NCBI GenBank assembly: GCA_025618425.1 | Contig: CM046845.1 | Span: 34,622,277 to 34,686,276 of the forward strand | Direction of reading: 5' to 3' | Length of the DNA stretch: 64,000 bases | From: Heliocidaris tuberculata | Taxonomy: Eukaryota > Echinodermata > Echinoidea > Camarodonta > Echinometridae | Part shown: positions 21,874 through 33,083 of the stretch, piece after piece | Layout: the number at the start of each line of letters is the position of its first letter | Numbering within the stretch: the first letter of the stretch is position 1 | The notes under the pieces: generated by a model | The model's database searches: none | What the model saw: the letters and a program-made list of their open reading frames with translations, nothing else | What the model was told of the DNA's origin: nothing | Program-made: the position numbers and the translations under genes

Positions 21874-22480
21874 GGGCCATTCTTCATGAAGTAAACTAAA
21901 AGGTCACACTCGTGACCATCTAATTTTGCCTCATTGCCGGAAAATCAGATTACATGTTAATGTTTTTATATCACTAGTTTCTTACATGAAAAAAGATTTT
22001 CCTTTCTTTGACAAGAAAAAAAAAATCATTTCCCATCTGTAGTATTTTTACAAAGACATTTAAAAACGCCTTTTTTTGAGTGGTGACACATGTGACCGAC
22101 CCGATTGTCATCTCTAAAAGAAAAGAATGTTTACTCATTTATGGAAAATTGCTTTCAAACTGTCCATAGTAATCCCATCATAAAGCAATTAAAAGTGGAA
22201 ACTTACACTCCTAGGGAAATACAAGAAAAGTAGGTTAAATACCAATAAATAAGACCCTTTTTCGTGTGAGGTCACACATGTGACCTTCCTAATTTTGACC
22301 TCTGAAAGAAAGTGATGTACTCTCATTTAAATTGATTATCCTCTCTCTGTTGGGAGTAAGATTGTTATTAAAAAATCCCTAATGAGAGACTTCTACTACA
22401 AGACAACTAATACTGAAAAATTAAGTTTAAATAAACTATTTTTTCAGGATTTTGGTGACACAGATGACTGAGAATGGCCC
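21874..22480. repeat. About 185-bp tandem repeat with GGTCACAC-GTGACC palindromes, within GGGCCATTCT inverted ends
   Basis: GTCACACTCGTGACC (21904), GTGACACATGTGACC (22082), GTCACACATGTGACC (22270) and GTGACACAGATGAC (22454) occur at about 180-187 bp spacing, with alignable sequence between (AATTTTG(C/A)C-TC, then TTTACTCATTTAT). The block begins GGGCCATTCT and ends AGAATGGCCC, so it may be a TIR element built on an internal tandem repeat. Confidence 0.6.
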
Positions 22481-23129
22481 TTGCAATTGGATGATCTCTT
22501 CTTCTTCTGTAGTTCAACAATGGTTTAGACATAGAGGTGCTTTGGAAGATATACAGTATTGATGTATAAGTCAGCTGTTACAAGCTATGCTGAACTTATT
22601 AAAGCATCTTGCATGCACATGAACGTTGATTGTCCCTGCCAGTTTCAAAAATAAAAAGGAATCAAAGTGTTATTAATGAGAAGTTTGCCTTGATTGGAAG
22701 AAAGTCAAGATACATACCGGTATGTGAGTAGCTTCTAAGCTACTACTCTACACACGTAAGGCACTTTCTTTGTTTAACAGGAAAATGAAAGTGTAGATGT
22801 TCTGTTTCTGTCTCTCCGTCTTTGTCTGTCTGTCTCTCTGTCTCTCTCTCTCTGGTGCTAACCGGTGCACTTGTAAGAGGGATTTTCTGAAAAAAAAAGT
22901 ATACCGGTATGTCTATTACTGGTATATCTACCAGTATTCTAGTGAAGTCCAATATTGAGTTCAATTTGAGCAACTTGGACTCGACATGGAGTCCTAATGT
23001 AAAACAAATGGCAAAGATTTGTTTTACCTTGGGCTCAGGGCTTGTAGACTAGACTACAAAACATGAAATCCTTCCCTGGAGAAGCTGCCTGTTTTACTGT
23101 AGTTATACAGATGCCTTATATTTTTTATT
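22481..23129. other. Intergenic, microsatellite only
   Basis: A (TCTG/TCTC)n tract at 22800-22853 is the only structure seen. No gene. Confidence 0.35.
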
Positions 23130-24637
23130 CTTTTATTAGATGGTCTGTCGGTATCGACAGACCACCTCTTAATTTCGTCAGAATTTTCTTTATTTCTTTA
23201 TTTTTATTTTTCTGGCACTTTCTTGTTACCATGATTCCACAAAATCTGCTCAGTCAATTTTCTTCAAATTTTCGTCAGTCATCAGGTCATATAAGATCAA
23301 GCTCGGGCATCTTTTTCAAGGTCATCAGGTCATTGTGACGTCATCCAGGCGCCATTTTGTGAAATCACATTATCGATCATATCTTCATAACAAGTCATCA
23401 AAAATCAACCATATTTGATACACATGAACTTCAGGTCAAGGGTCAACGTAACATGTCAACAAAATATGCGTGCGCATCAAGACGTGCACGTACGTGCGCG
23501 TCAAAATTTAGAAACGCTCAAAATCACTTTTTAATCAAATTAGAGTACGTTCAAGACATTTTAAGCATTTAAAAAATTTTCGTCTGCGCGGCCGCATGCG
23601 CGTTTTGCGCGTGCACAGCGCGTACAGAACATAAAAACGCTGTTTTTTCGCATGGTTTGTATTCCTTACACTATTCTTGACAATTTCCAACTATTTACAG
23701 TCATTCTTGACCTTCCATAATGCCATTTTGTGACATATTTGCATATGAACTCAAAAAATTTATTTTGAAAAAATGACGTCATAATTTTTGTATTCATTTG
23801 ACAATATTTCAGTAGTAGGTTGTCGATTTTCTTCCAAATTTTGATATGTTGTAGCTGAGACAATTCTCTACAAAATCAGTTCCACCATTTTTCATTTTGA
23901 CAAAGGCATCACGGTGTATTTTTGCGATTAAAGGAGGCATGTCAATTTTTCACATTTTGCGTGTATTCTCTATGGGACATGACTTTTTCTCAAATCTTGA
24001 TTATGCATTCCTGTCTTCTTTGAGCTCTATCTCTGTTATTTCTGCTCGATTTTCTTCCAAATTTTAGTATGTTATAGCTGAGACTACAAGCTTTCATTAA
24101 TGTGCCCTCCAATTTTTGATCAGATGTCGGGATCATGCCCATTTTTTAAGTACAAAATGTAATTTGAGAATCCCGATTTTGGCTAACGTGTTATCTCTAT
24201 TGCAAAAGTTTTGGTCTATTGGTAAAGCACTTGCCTCCCATCCCGCTGACCCAGGTTCGAACCCCGGTGGGTCCATTTAAAAAAAAAAAAAAATCTTCTT
24301 TTTGCCTTTTATTTTACCAGCTGCTTCGACTACTGTAACATTTAAATTCACAATGTAATAATCTTTTTTATTTTGCGTGTTTATGTCTAATTGAATGTAA
24401 AGTAATTTGTGTACAACTCTATGCAAAATCTGATTGCCTGTCGTGTATTAAACCTATGGGTTAATAATACCCCATGTATAATGCAATATGAAATTGTCCG
24501 ATTTTCTTTGACGCAAGTCTCCATCCGTTGTCAACATTATCAGGATTATTATCTTGCACAAATATTATCACATCTTACAAAAGCAATTTACCAACAGGTA
24601 GACAGACCACCTAATTCGTCTTCAGTGACGAATTAAA
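23130..24637. mobile_element. Candidate TIR element with GGTCTGTC ends, carrying a tRNA-like unit
   Basis: The left edge is AGATGGTCTGTCGGTATCGA and CAGACCACC, itself a palindrome. The right edge is GACAGACCACCTAATTCGTC, the inverse of the left GGTCTGTC. The interior contains GCGCGTGCACAGCGCG-type CpG words and no recognised protein. Boundaries are approximate. Confidence 0.45.
24203..24290 (+). repeat. tRNA-like, SINE-type unit with poly-A tail
   Basis: GGTTCGAACCCCGG is a clean Pol III B box and T arm, preceded by TTGCCTCCCATCCCG, which resembles a Gly-tRNA anticodon arm, and by an A-box-like TGGTCTATTGG. The 3' GTGGGTCC has no matching 5' acceptor strand, so this is not a working tRNA. 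A run of 13 A follows directly. This is the layout of a tRNA-derived SINE or a retroposed tRNA pseudogene. Confidence 0.6.
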
Positions 24638-24651
24638 GTTCTAGTTTTTTA

Positions 24652-24845
24652 TTCACGTCAGAGAAATCTTATCCACCAACCGTTTGCAAGAACACAAACT
24701 GCTCTAAATTCTTTTGTAATTGTTTGCATTAAAGAATGGAATAAGTTACCGCTCAACATCAGATCTATTCCAACACTGCCTAAATTCAAGCATATATGTC
24801 GAAAATATCTATTTGAGAGGCTACAAAATACCGTAAATTTTTACC
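24652..24845 (+). pseudogene. C-terminal end of a LINE reverse transcriptase ORF
   Basis: One frame reads RNLIHQPFARTQTALNSFVI, then KEWNKLPLNIRSIPTLPKF and KHICRKYLFERL. The W-N-x-L-P-x-x-I-R block with following F-K-x...L-F is the usual terminus of L2/CR1/RTE-like pol proteins. The 5' part is absent. The following 300 bp (to about 25170) looks like its 3' UTR. Confidence 0.65.
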
Positions 24846-25239
24846 GTGATTTTGGGGTAGCCATGTATGTATGTTGGGGTGTGTGTGGGTGTGTGTGTGA
24901 GGGTGTGTAAGGTGAGTGCCTGTGTGGGTGTGTGTGTGTGTGTACGTCTATGTGTTTACGTCTATTCCACATTTACTCTTTAGTTATCATTGTAAATATG
25001 CTTTTTATCATTGTTAGTTTTGTTTTTGTTTTTGCTCATTTACTAAGGGGCCCTTTTTCACAAGCTCTGCTTCTTTGGGGTCCCAAACCTGTCATGTTAT
25101 ATTTCTTTGTGTCAAATTAACCCCAGAATATAAATGTATGTTCAAAGGGCTGGTGTAATGTATTCTTAATAATGGGCCTGTATCACTTTAGAAATAAAAT
25201 ATCAGAAAAGAGTTTAAATCAAGATATTCTAGCACATGG

Positions 25240-25900
25240 TATCATCAGCTAACACTTTACATGGGGGATGCCATTTTCTTGATGATATGAAGTTGTACAT
25301 GAACCACTGGAAACCATTCCGGTCAGGAAGATATTTTTAATCCTAGAGTTAAATTGCTTCTCTTCATTACAAAAAATCCCCAGATATGATGGAAAATATA
25401 TAACAGGTGTATACATATATTCTAAAATTTGAAATTTATAGATTTCTTCTTTTTACATTCTCTGGTTTTGCTATATAGAAATCATTTTCTTGGGCTTGCC
25501 TGGCAGAACAGAACATAATTTATACAACATGCATTCTGACTATTGAAGTCCATTATCTCAAAGCAGGTGAATGCATAGTTTGTCACTATTGACACTTGGG
25601 GAAAGTCATCATCCATAAATTTGAATTAATTTGCTCCGACGCGTACAACAGAGTATCAAGAATATAGATTTCTATTTAGTAAGATAGTAATTTTCAAAGA
25701 AATATAAAACACATTTTCGTTTTTAGAATATATGTATATATCAGTTGAATATTTTAAATCTCAAATGGGATTTTGTATCAGGAAGAAAGACAATTTTGCA
25801 TTCGGATTAAAAATATCTTTATGTACACATCAAGAAAATGGCAGCCCCCAGGTATCACTAGCAGACAATAAATTTTTGCTGAGAAAATCCTGATTTATAC
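25240..25900. mobile_element. Possible foldback element
   Basis: GGGATGCCATTTTCTTGATG (25265 onward) is mirrored by CATCAAGAAAATGGCAGCCC at 25828-25847. GAAGATATTTTTAATCC also has an inverted match, and TATCATCAGCTAACA pairs loosely with the right arm. Outer limits unclear. Confidence 0.45.
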
Positions 25901-26980
25901 CCATCTCGTATATTTTAATGCAAAACTACGTAGGACAACAAGAAGGAATAGATTACATCTTTGAATATAAGCACATTTATATTTTGAGGTTAATTCCCCT
26001 TTAAAACCTTTTCGTTAAAAAGTTACACCATTTTGCTTTAGGAGTAACTTACTTTTTGTGTTGTGTTTATATTACACGAAATAAAGAAAGTATTCAACCA
26101 TCAGCTTGAGTATTAAATATGTTGATTTTATTCAGACCATCACATCCAAATACTTTGAACAGTTTCAGTCCAGTTTCTATTTGAAATTAAACTTAGCCCC
26201 CAAAGAAAAAGGGGAGGGGGGGGGGGGGGAGAAAGAAAGAAAGAAAAAAGATACATTCATTCCACTGCAGTGCATTTCAGTATGGTTCCCTAAACAACAT
26301 GCATGTTCTGGAAGTTAAAAATTCTTGCACTGGAATTAAGAAAAATGAAAAACAAGAAGAAGAAATACAATAACACTTCCCATAAGAGAAAATTCATACT
26401 TCCCATTAAATGTGTATCAAAGTACCCTACAGAAACAATAGTGCCGGTATTCATACTTATATTTTTTTAATGTTGATCATCATTATATATCATTATTATA
26501 TACGTACCACTCCATCAGATGACCTCCCCCCCCATCAAAATTTGTTATCAAATAACAGAGGACCAATAACATGATTTTGGGGATGGCATGTTGTGCATTT
26601 ATTTGAATATCCATAATACACATAAAATGCCTTTTTATTAGGTAGAGCCATATAAATGTTGTGTAATACAAATATTGAAAATATTTCTAATGTTTGCTCT
26701 TTTAGAATTGCATTCAAGGTATAAAACCAATCAAATCCCTTTTTGTCCCTTTTTGTACCTGGGTGAATTTTTGAAACATGTATTAACTTTCAAAACAGTT
26801 TCTTTCATTTATTTGTAGTTCCTGTTTTTCAATTTCTTCCACTTGTGTTTAACCTGTTTTGTGCTGCAAATGGCACAAAAATCCTGCCCAAGAATTTATT
26901 TGACCATTAAACAACATATTTGACCATTAAACAATGTGTTTGACTAAGAATAGCTGCATTTTCTTCCTGAAACAGATACC
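25901..26980. other. Intergenic, no gene seen
   Basis: AT-rich with a short G/GA-run (26210-26245). Short ORFs on both strands show no family resemblance. Confidence 0.3.
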
Positions 26981-26984
26981 TTCA

Positions 26985-27472
26985 CTGAGTTTATCCCTAT
27001 GGAAAATACTTCATACCCAATTCATTGAGTAGTTCATTCCTATGGAAAATATTTCATACCCAGTTCATTGAGTAATTCATTCCTGTGGAAAATATTTCAT
27101 ACCCAGTTCATTGAGTAATTCATTCCTATGGAGAATATTTCATACCCAATTCACTGAGTAGTAGTTCATTCCTGTGGAAAATATTTCATACCCAATTCAT
27201 AGAGTAGTTCATTCATCTGGAAAATATTTCATACCCAATTCATTGAGTAGTTCATTTATATGGAAAATATTTCATACCCAATTCATTGAGTAATTCATTC
27301 CTATGGAAAATATTTCATACCCAATTCACTGAGTACCGGTAGTTCATTCCTATGGAAAATATTTCATACCCAATTCACTGAGTGCCGGTAGTTCATTCCT
27401 ATGGCAAATATTTCATACCCAATTTATTGAGTAGTTCATTCCTATGGAAAATATTTCATACCCAATTTAACA
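26985..27472. repeat. 43-bp minisatellite, about 11 copies
   Basis: The unit is GGAAAATATTTCATACCCAA plus TTCATTGAGTAGTTCATTCC and TAT, 43 bp in most copies and 46-49 bp where CCGGTAG or TAG is inserted. Copies are highly alike. Confidence 0.85.
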
Positions 27473-27569
27473 TTGAAGCAAAGCAGTATAAACCAAATTA
27501 AACTCTTTAATAAAAAGTTCATTTATGACAACTGTTAAAAAACTTGGGATGGTACAGAAGAAGTTTAAG

Positions 27570-27830
27570 TACATTTCAGTACTGTTCAACCATTGTCCAT
27601 CTACATGTATACACAATACATTTCAGTACTGTTCAACCATTGTCCATCTACATGTATACACAATACATTTCAGTATTGTTCAACCATTGTCCATCTACAA
27701 GTATACACAATACATATTAGTACTGTTCAACCATTGTCCATCTACAATTGTATACACAATACATTTCAGTACTGTTCAAATTTTGTCCATGTACATGTAT
27801 TCACAATACATATATTTTGATTACATTCAG
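27570..27830. repeat. 47-bp minisatellite, five copies
   Basis: CATTGTCCATCTACATGTAT, ACACAATACATTTCAGTACT and GTTCAAC repeat with starts at 27591, 27638, 27685 and 27732, each 47 bp apart; a fifth copy is diverged. Because 47 is not a multiple of three, the 109-codon ORF crossing it merely cycles frames. Confidence 0.85.
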
Positions 27831-28866
27831 ATGATGATACATGCATATACTTAATTCACTCATACAAATAATGTACCAATACATATAGATTAAATACAAT
27901 GACTTTACTCATGTGTGTATATATTTCACACATACACTAACTTTACTCATGTATATTCTCACATTTTCTAACACTTTTTGGTGAAAACATTTGGTCAATG
28001 GGATCTCCCAGTTTGCTGAAAGCCCACTAGACCAAAAGCCAAGAAGATCAATGGCTCATGAAACAAACTTAAAAAAAAAAAAAAGGCTCACAATATCAAA
28101 CCAAACAAGACCTAAGGGTCTATTCCATACATTTCCATTCCTAGGCTATTATAGACACTGGAAACAAAACAAAGTCAACTTTTCAATGCATACTCTTTCC
28201 TTCTTCCCTTCCCCTATTTATTGTATGTTTACTGAAGAAATCAAAGTGATGAGCAGAATTGCGACCAAAAAAAAAAAATAATAAAAAAAAAAATAATAAT
28301 TTCAATGAAAAACACAGCCTGCCTGTCAACTGTGGCTTATATATAAGTGTTAGAAAATGAAACACAAATACAAAAATTCCTCTAAAACAAGCCCCATTAA
28401 TAGTGCAAATTGCATGCATGAAATTAATGTTCTTAAAGACCCTTCAACTGAATTATGTACAGGTTCAAAGGAAAAGATTATCATAGTAGAGTTTAAAATC
28501 CGAAATGTGATCCTATGATACACTGTGCATTCAAACTGTATGACCAGATGCATTGCACTCTATGAATAAAAACATACAATTTTGCATAAGTATTGAGAAT
28601 AATTCATTACTCTGTTGCTTGTAGAAAAATAATAGCAAAAACAATAGTATCACAACAATTTTTTTAAAACAAGATATACATAACAAATAAAAGATATACA
28701 GTTTGCTGACAATTTGATCACAGCAAGTTCTTAAGTTAGCTTTTTAAACACCACGAACTAACAAAGTTATTAGAGAAAGGCAAAGGGGTCTAGTGGAGAT
28801 AAGTTTAGCCCCAGAAAATGATCAGGGGTCATTAAAAACATAAAATTATTACTGTACGAATGATAC
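27831..28866. other. Intergenic, no gene seen
   Basis: AT-rich with A-runs (28068-28084, 28266-28300). No supported feature. Confidence 0.3.
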
Positions 28867-30174
28867 AGTCTCGCCTGCATTGCGCAATCATCAGGGCAGC
28901 ACTTTCCTTTGGTGAAAGGTTGGTGCACTTAAGGAATGCTGCACCTAAGCCCCATCCGGGCCAGGTACTCCATTTGAACAACTTAAATCCCCTTTACCTA
29001 CGATTTATTGGACTATCAAGTTTATCTGCAATCAAGCCGTGTGTTTTAAAGAAGCAGAATATGTGTACATAAAATAACAGCCATTGGGACACTTTTGGAG
29101 TGCTGCCCCTCAGACCCCTTGAAGACAATATATACTTGAACAACTTGAGGTCTCCTTCCCCTAAGAATGATTCCTACCTAGTTTGGTTGCAATCTAGAAA
29201 TAGGTTTTAAAGAAGATTGAAGTTTTAAAAAAAAAGGTCAAATTATTTCCACTGGGGCTCTTGGGGGTGGTGCCCGAAAGCCCCCTTCCCTCCTTGAGGG
29301 ATAGGTACCCCATCTCAATTATTTTAGAGCCTTCTTGCCTAAGGATGATTCCTGCCTAGTTTGGATACAACCCAGCCCCGCATTTTACAAAAAATCTAAT
29401 TTTCACTATTGGGGCACTTTAGGGGTGCTGCCCCTGAGCCCCTTGAGGGTAGGTACCCTGTTTGAACAAATTGAGGTCTCCTTCCCCAAAGAATGATTCC
29501 TACCATTTTGCTTATAATTTAGCAAAAGGGTTTAAAAAAGAAATTTTAAGAAATGTCTAATTATTGCCATTATTGGGGCTATTGGGGATGGTGCCCCCAA
29601 GACTCCCCTCTGATGGGTAGGTACCCCTATCTGTATTAATTTAGATCCTTCTTGCCTAAGGATGATTCCTGACAATATTGGTAGAAATCCACCAGTAAGA
29701 GTTTTGAGAAGTCAAATACAACATATGTACAATACATGTACACATACTACATACATGCATGTAGAGATATAACAAAAATTTCCCCAAAACTTAATTGAGT
29801 TAAACTGTCAGTAGGTGACCTTTAATGTGATGAAAATATGAGATTTGGTATTCATTTGAAAGAGGGTGACATAAAGACAATTCCTACCAAGATTGATAAC
29901 AAATTTCATGGAATTTGAACAAATACTCTTTTGAAATAGTAAATATTCAAAAACTTAACCTCAGGTTAAATGAACTCAATTGACCATTGACCATGACGTT
30001 TGACCTGAAATTAGTTCATCATTACTTGTGATACTCTGTAACCCAACTGTGCAAGTTTCATGGAAATTGAACAAATACTTTTGAAAAGAGAGCATTTCAA
30101 ATACTGTTGACGCATCCATTGCTGCTGTCGGAAAAGTGGCACCCATGTCTCAGTTCTGCTATGCAGGCGAGACA
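28867..30174. mobile_element. 1.3-kb TIR element with internal degenerate tandem repeat
   Basis: The ends AGTCTCGCCTGCATTG and CTATGCAGGCGAGACA are inverted. Inside, a module of roughly 150-180 bp recurs four to five times, each with GGGGTGCTGCCCCTGAGCCC-like, GAGGGTAGGTACCC-like and GATGATTCCTGCCTAGTTTG-like blocks. No transposase was seen; the module consensus is not coding in any steady frame. Confidence 0.65.
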
Positions 30175-32844
30175 AAAATCAACCAAGGACATCTTCCTGA
30201 TTCATGAACCTCCCATGAACAAAGAAGTATATTTTACACTGGAGTCAACGCACTCTACACAGATATTCACTTCAAACACCACTTTCCTCGACTACGTACT
30301 ACTCATGATGCCTATCCCAAAGCCTTATCAATTAATTTTCATTTGGTAATGCACACTTCTACCAAGTTTGAAAGTCATGCCTCAAATGATTCTTACAATA
30401 CTGCAATTTGACAAGAAAGTGGAAAGGACATATGGACAACTTGAAAACAAAATGCCTCTAGCACAAACTTGAAGACAGGAAACAAGAAATAGTATATCTG
30501 CATATTTTCCTTTGAAAATCCTGTTGGAAGCAAATGAAGTACAAATTACTCATTCATAGTGAAATTCTGAGCAGTACTATTCATGACTCTCCAAACAACA
30601 GATTATCAAAGCATAATGTACAGAATTGAAAGCATTAAAAATGTCTAATTTCTTTGATTTTAGCCAAGAAACGACAAGAAGCTCACAATTATACACTGCT
30701 TAAAAGGTATCTTAAAAATCAGCATATTACAAATGGAAAAAAAAACCCTTCTCTGTTCTCTGTTTCAGCACTCTTTGTCAAACACCATATCTTTATACAA
30801 TATTGGATGGCCTTGAGGTCAATACCAGGAAATAATGGACGAGATATGCTGACATACTAGACAAGTCAGAGACAGGTCCAATATTGTTTGCATATTGAGT
30901 TCAGTATTTCCTGCCATGACATTCATTTCATATGATCTGTTGTGTAAATGTAACAAACTGCAGTATTAATGTCTATAGAAGTTTGGTGTTGGATCCACTA
31001 TTTTCATGTTGTGTAAAACCATGTTCATCGATTTAAAGAAAAGTGAAGGTTAAACTTTTGATAGAATAATTATGGGCAAAATAACATATTAATAACTTGA
31101 GAAACCTGTCCATTACTATCTTTCACACAAAATATCTGGAGATGATTTCATTCTATATTTTGTGGACAACAACAAATATAATTTGCAAAGTGCACATTTC
31201 ATGTACATATCCACTGTTTAGCCTTGCACGTTTGAAGGCTTTTTGATTGTTTATGGCAACAAGCAAAGCTACTTTCCTACTCTTTCAAATATTGGGCCTT
31301 AATTCCGGAAGTGAATATCTTCCAGGTTCAATAAACTTTTAACATGGGTCAAGGTGTATGAAGTATCTAAACAAAATAACACTTAAGTTTATTTCAGGTC
31401 CAAAATCCTTTACATGAATGATTATTCAAATAAATTGGCTGTACGGAGAATGCCGTTAAAAAGAGACATACTGAAGCTTTTTGTCTTCCACTCATTGTAA
31501 ACCGAAAGAATGAACAGAAAGCTGAAATCCAACAACATTTAACGGAAACTAAGGAAACAAAGTGCATGAAGCTACTTTCCTAATATTTCAAATGTTGGGC
31601 ATTCAGGAAGTCAATATCTTTCAGGTTTAACAAACTTTTAAAGTGTGTCAATGTGTATGAAGTATCTTAACAAAATAATAAAATAAAAATAAACTTTACA
31701 CTATTAAACAATTTGGCTTTTATGTTAGATTATGAGGATTACTTTGTGTTTAATGTAACTTGCTTTGGCAGTACATGTCCATCTAAATAGTTGAAACACT
31801 TTTTTTTTTCAATCTCTCTTACATCCTTAGAGCTGCGGGTCTAAAGATTTAGACCACTGAAGAAAATTCCTTTTCTGACCATAATAACGTGAATTTTCAC
31901 TTGGGAATACATACAATTTTGTGAAAAGTAAAAGAGGCAGAAATCCATTTGTAGACTAAGTGATAAATCTTTATCCCTATTGGATATTCACTTATTTATT
32001 TTATAAGGCAGTAATCAAAGCTACATGCAACAGAATTTCATTAATAAAATATCAGTTTATACAACCTTTAACATATTCCAGGCAATTTGTAATCAAATTA
32101 CTGGCAGTATATCTTCACACAGATTGTAAGGCAAGAACCAGACCATGAAATTTAAAAATCTTCATTTGATGATTTAAAAAAAAAATTGTATATTCCAATG
32201 CTCTTTTTCATACAATCAAATGGTAATGAAAGTCAAAATTGAAATTAAAATTATTAATTTCAGAAAAACACATCTATAGAAAACAAAAGATTTCATACAA
32301 AAATTAAAATAGATTTTTAAAAAATACACAATTACAAAGAGTTGTTGGATCATCAATAATTCACAAGAAAAACATTTACAACAACTGACAATTTAAACAG
32401 TTTTAATTAGAAAAAGCATCATAAAGGGCAGTTATTAAATTCTGCATAGAGTGAAATAAAACTTTTGATTAAAGCTGTCAATATTGCACACTAACACTAA
32501 CCCTCTTTAGCCATTGTGACCTTATGAAGGATAAAAAAACTTCCAGAGTAATCAATTTCTCAGCCTTTCAAACATCACCAAGATCTCAATGTCAAGGTTT
32601 TTAATGTTATTTTATGAGCCTCTTTCTTACAATCAAGGTACTGGTCTTTGTATCAACTATACCACTAGATAGACAGGACTAAGAAATACTACTAACTTTA
32701 CACCACTACGTGTATATACAGTTATTATTTTGGTCAGTGGATTCATTCATGTATGCATTGTGTGCACCATCTCTACTTTCTGGAGAGTATTCTGGCTATC
32801 ATATGGACAAATATCAAAGAGATACAAAGGAATGACATAAAGCT
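30175..32844. other. Convergent intergenic region up to the stop of the - gene
   Basis: Contains a diverged 125-bp duplication (about 31257-31384 and 31558-31682, both with GAAGCTACTTTCCTA/CAAAGCTACTTTCCTA and TGTATGAAGTATCT). TTTATT at 31995-32000 could be the - gene polyadenylation hexamer read in reverse. The last kilobase is presumably its 3' UTR. No other gene. Confidence 0.35.
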
Positions 32845-33083
32845 CTATGGATTAACTTTGAGCTCTATTTGTTCTGTGTGTGCTGGATACTGATGACTAG
32901 GTTGAGGCTGGGACATGATGGGTGCATCTCCACTCATATCCTGAGATGGAATAGGAGGAGAGATTGATCCAGGGTTGTAGTAGGGGTACCTTGGGGCATA
33001 ACTGGTTGTTCCAAAAGTACCTTGCTTACCTTCTATCTCTACTGGTCCTTCTACTGCTATCTCATAGCTTGGAGGTGGCAAGA
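32845..33083 (-). CDS. Arrestin - gene, last exon F with PPSY motif
   Basis: 239 bp including the stop. It opens VLPPPSYEIAVEGPVEIEG, with a single PPxY-type WW-domain ligand. The stretch GTFGTTSYAPRYPYYNPGS parallels GSFGTVMYAPHYPYYDPDT in the + gene, and the exon ends TEQIELKVNP. The acceptor is TTTTTCCAG|TC, preceded by a T-rich tract. Confidence 0.92.

Noticed and set aside
24203..24275. Functional tRNA-Gly gene
   Set aside because: The acceptor stem cannot form (5' side unrelated to GTGGGTCC) and a poly-A tail follows.
27525..27854. 109-codon ORF with HNTFQYCSTIVH repeats
   Set aside because: Produced by the 47-bp minisatellite cycling through frames.
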